Below, in pieces: positions 63,641-64,000 of a DNA stretch of 64,000 nucleotides. Each line of letters opens with the position of its first letter. Within the stretch, counting starts at the first letter, position 1. The notes under the pieces were generated by a model that was given only the letters and a program-made list of their open reading frames with translations, made no database searches and was not told the DNA's origin. Made by a program: the position numbers and the translations under genes. Source of the stretch: Asterias rubens (taxonomy: Eukaryota; Echinodermata; Asteroidea; Forcipulatida; Asteriidae); the NCBI RefSeq assembly GCF_902459465.1, contig NC_047081.1, positions 8,585,883 through 8,649,882 on the forward strand, in the 5' to 3' direction.

Positions 63641-64000
63641 CTGTTAGATATACAGGGGTGAGAGTCATTACCAACGAAAAAGTCTGAAACTTGGATACAA
63701 ATTCAAAGGTATGTTGAAATGATGCCATTTCTACCTTTTGGAAACCCCTGGGGTTATAGATTCCAAGGAGCTTTTTAGAAACAGTGTCCAAAGCACTAGA
63801 GAAGTAGACCAATGAGCAGGATTTCTTTGTTTGTGGAAAAAAATATTGTCTGATTTTCTTCACCAGGCCTACATAAAAAGTCTGAATTCAGCCAAAAGTC
63901 TGAACAATCTCATCCCTGGGTCCCACAAATACATGTGAACTATCCAAAATAACAAAACTTAAGATAACAATATTTTGTAATTTACAGAATGAATGTTAAA

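Overview
This is a stretch of animal nuclear genome. The genes have many GT-AG introns, are AT-rich outside exons, and are separated by dense short transposon-derived repeats. The proteins are clearly metazoan. The gene set and the palindromic, MITE-rich landscape fit a non-vertebrate deuterostome, most likely an echinoderm and perhaps a sea star; that placement is inference, not proof. Five protein genes are supported. All exon joints below were checked by hand for GT/AG sites and reading phase.

Layout. (1) 1-4614, + strand: the last four exons of a DDX21/DDX50-type nucleolar RNA helicase, covering the GUCT domain and a glycine/arginine tail; the helicase core lies to the left of the window. 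(2) 4615-17166: intergenic, convergent genes. It holds a 57-bp minisatellite complex (about 6.8-12.0 kb) that changes orientation internally, plus several MITEs. (3) 17167-38175, - strand: a complete six-exon inositol polyphosphate multikinase (IPMK) gene with a 14-kb second intron full of repeats and a LINE 3' fragment. (4) 40793-48452, - strand: a three-exon Ly6/uPAR (three-finger) secreted or GPI-anchored protein. (5) 48453-51252: the head-to-head gap between the Ly6 gene and ADH5. It contains two stacked long palindromic elements and a tandem duplication of the ADH5 promoter, 5' leader and start codon. (6) 51253-60040, + strand: a complete ten-exon class III alcohol dehydrogenase / S-(hydroxymethyl)glutathione dehydrogenase (ADH5), 378 aa. 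(7) 60041-62241: intergenic. (8) 62242 to the right edge, - strand: the last three exons of methionine aminopeptidase 1 (METAP1).

The genes do not form a pathway; they are unrelated housekeeping genes (ribosome biogenesis, inositol phosphate signalling, formaldehyde/GSNO metabolism, N-terminal Met removal) plus one Ly6 protein. ADH5 and METAP1 lie tail to tail, the same neighbour relation and orientation as in human 4q23, which points to old conserved microsynteny. Most of the rest is non-autonomous DNA transposons. One family (A) has at least 21 copies. Others show target-site duplications or nest inside one another, giving relative ages. I found no CRISPR, operon or clearly new multi-gene system. 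The most notable local features are the duplicated ADH5 promoter/first exon, the orientation-switching minisatellite, and perfect hairpins.
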